NCBI RefSeq assembly: GCF_031755915.1
Contig: NC_083389.1
Coordinates: forward strand, 3,534,001-3,598,000
Direction of reading: 5' to 3'
DNA: 64,000 bases
Origin: Ziziphus jujuba
Lineage: Eukaryota > Streptophyta > Magnoliopsida > Rosales > Rhamnaceae
Shown here in pieces: positions 62,101 to 64,000 of the stretch. Positions within the stretch are counted from its first letter, which is position 1; the number at the start of each line of letters is the position of its first letter. The position numbers were made by a program, and so were the translations under genes. The notes beneath the pieces are model-generated. The model did no database searches, was not told the DNA's origin, and saw nothing but the letters and a program-made list of their open reading frames with translations.

Positions 62101-64000
<1,900 letters not shown>

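Overview
The window looks like flowering-plant nuclear DNA, probably eudicot, made almost entirely of an old rearranged plastid-genome insertion (a NUPT) that LTR retrotransposons later invaded. Nearly every plastid gene is recognisable in its normal plastome neighbourhood, but almost all carry stop codons, frameshifts or deletions. Many stops are of the CGA-to-TGA, CAA-to-TAA or TGG-to-TAG kind expected from cytosine deamination. I found no plausible functional plastid protein gene. The species cannot be named from the sequence alone, and a mitochondrial location is unlikely but not formally excluded.

Layout: 1-756 is part of an LTR lying inside rbcL. 757-1658 is a reversed rbcL fragment abutting a 23S rRNA fragment. 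1934-5804 is a mosaic, internally deleted Ty3/gypsy element inside the 23S gene, followed by the 23S 3' end, a deleted 4.5S gene and 5S (inverted-repeat material). 7974-25192 is an almost complete small single-copy region: rpl32, trnL-UAG, ccsA, ndhD (split by a solo LTR), psaC, ndhE, ndhG, ndhI, ndhA, ndhH, rps15 and ycf1. 25858-35337 is the other inverted-repeat arm: trnR-ACG, 5S, 4.5S, 23S fragment, trnV-rps12 spacer, rps12 exon 2, ycf15 and ycf2. 35338-43691 is a nearly complete Ty3/gypsy element (gag, protease, RT, RNase H, integrase, PBS, PPT) with a second LTR family nested in it. 43692-48960 continues into the start of the large single-copy region: matK (split by a solo LTR), rps16 and trnQ-UUG. 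About 0.9 kb of unassigned DNA follows. 49883-64000 is large single-copy DNA in inverted orientation: rpl22, rps3, rpl16, rpl14, rps8, infA, rpl36, rps11, rpoA, petD intron, petB, psbB, ycf3 (split by a solo LTR) and psaA, which runs off the window.

The main biological story is repeated insertion of one LTR family into one NUPT. Four copies have a recognisable flanking 5-bp target duplication (CCTTT, ACCAT, TACAT, AATCC), and two more lie in rbcL and matK. The pol reading frame runs into the 3' LTR, so even solo LTRs encode the same C-terminal peptide tail. I did not find a convincing new defence, signalling or metabolic system. The unusual material is structural: the mosaic element, the insertion cluster, the plastid rearrangement junctions and a conserved LTR hairpin.
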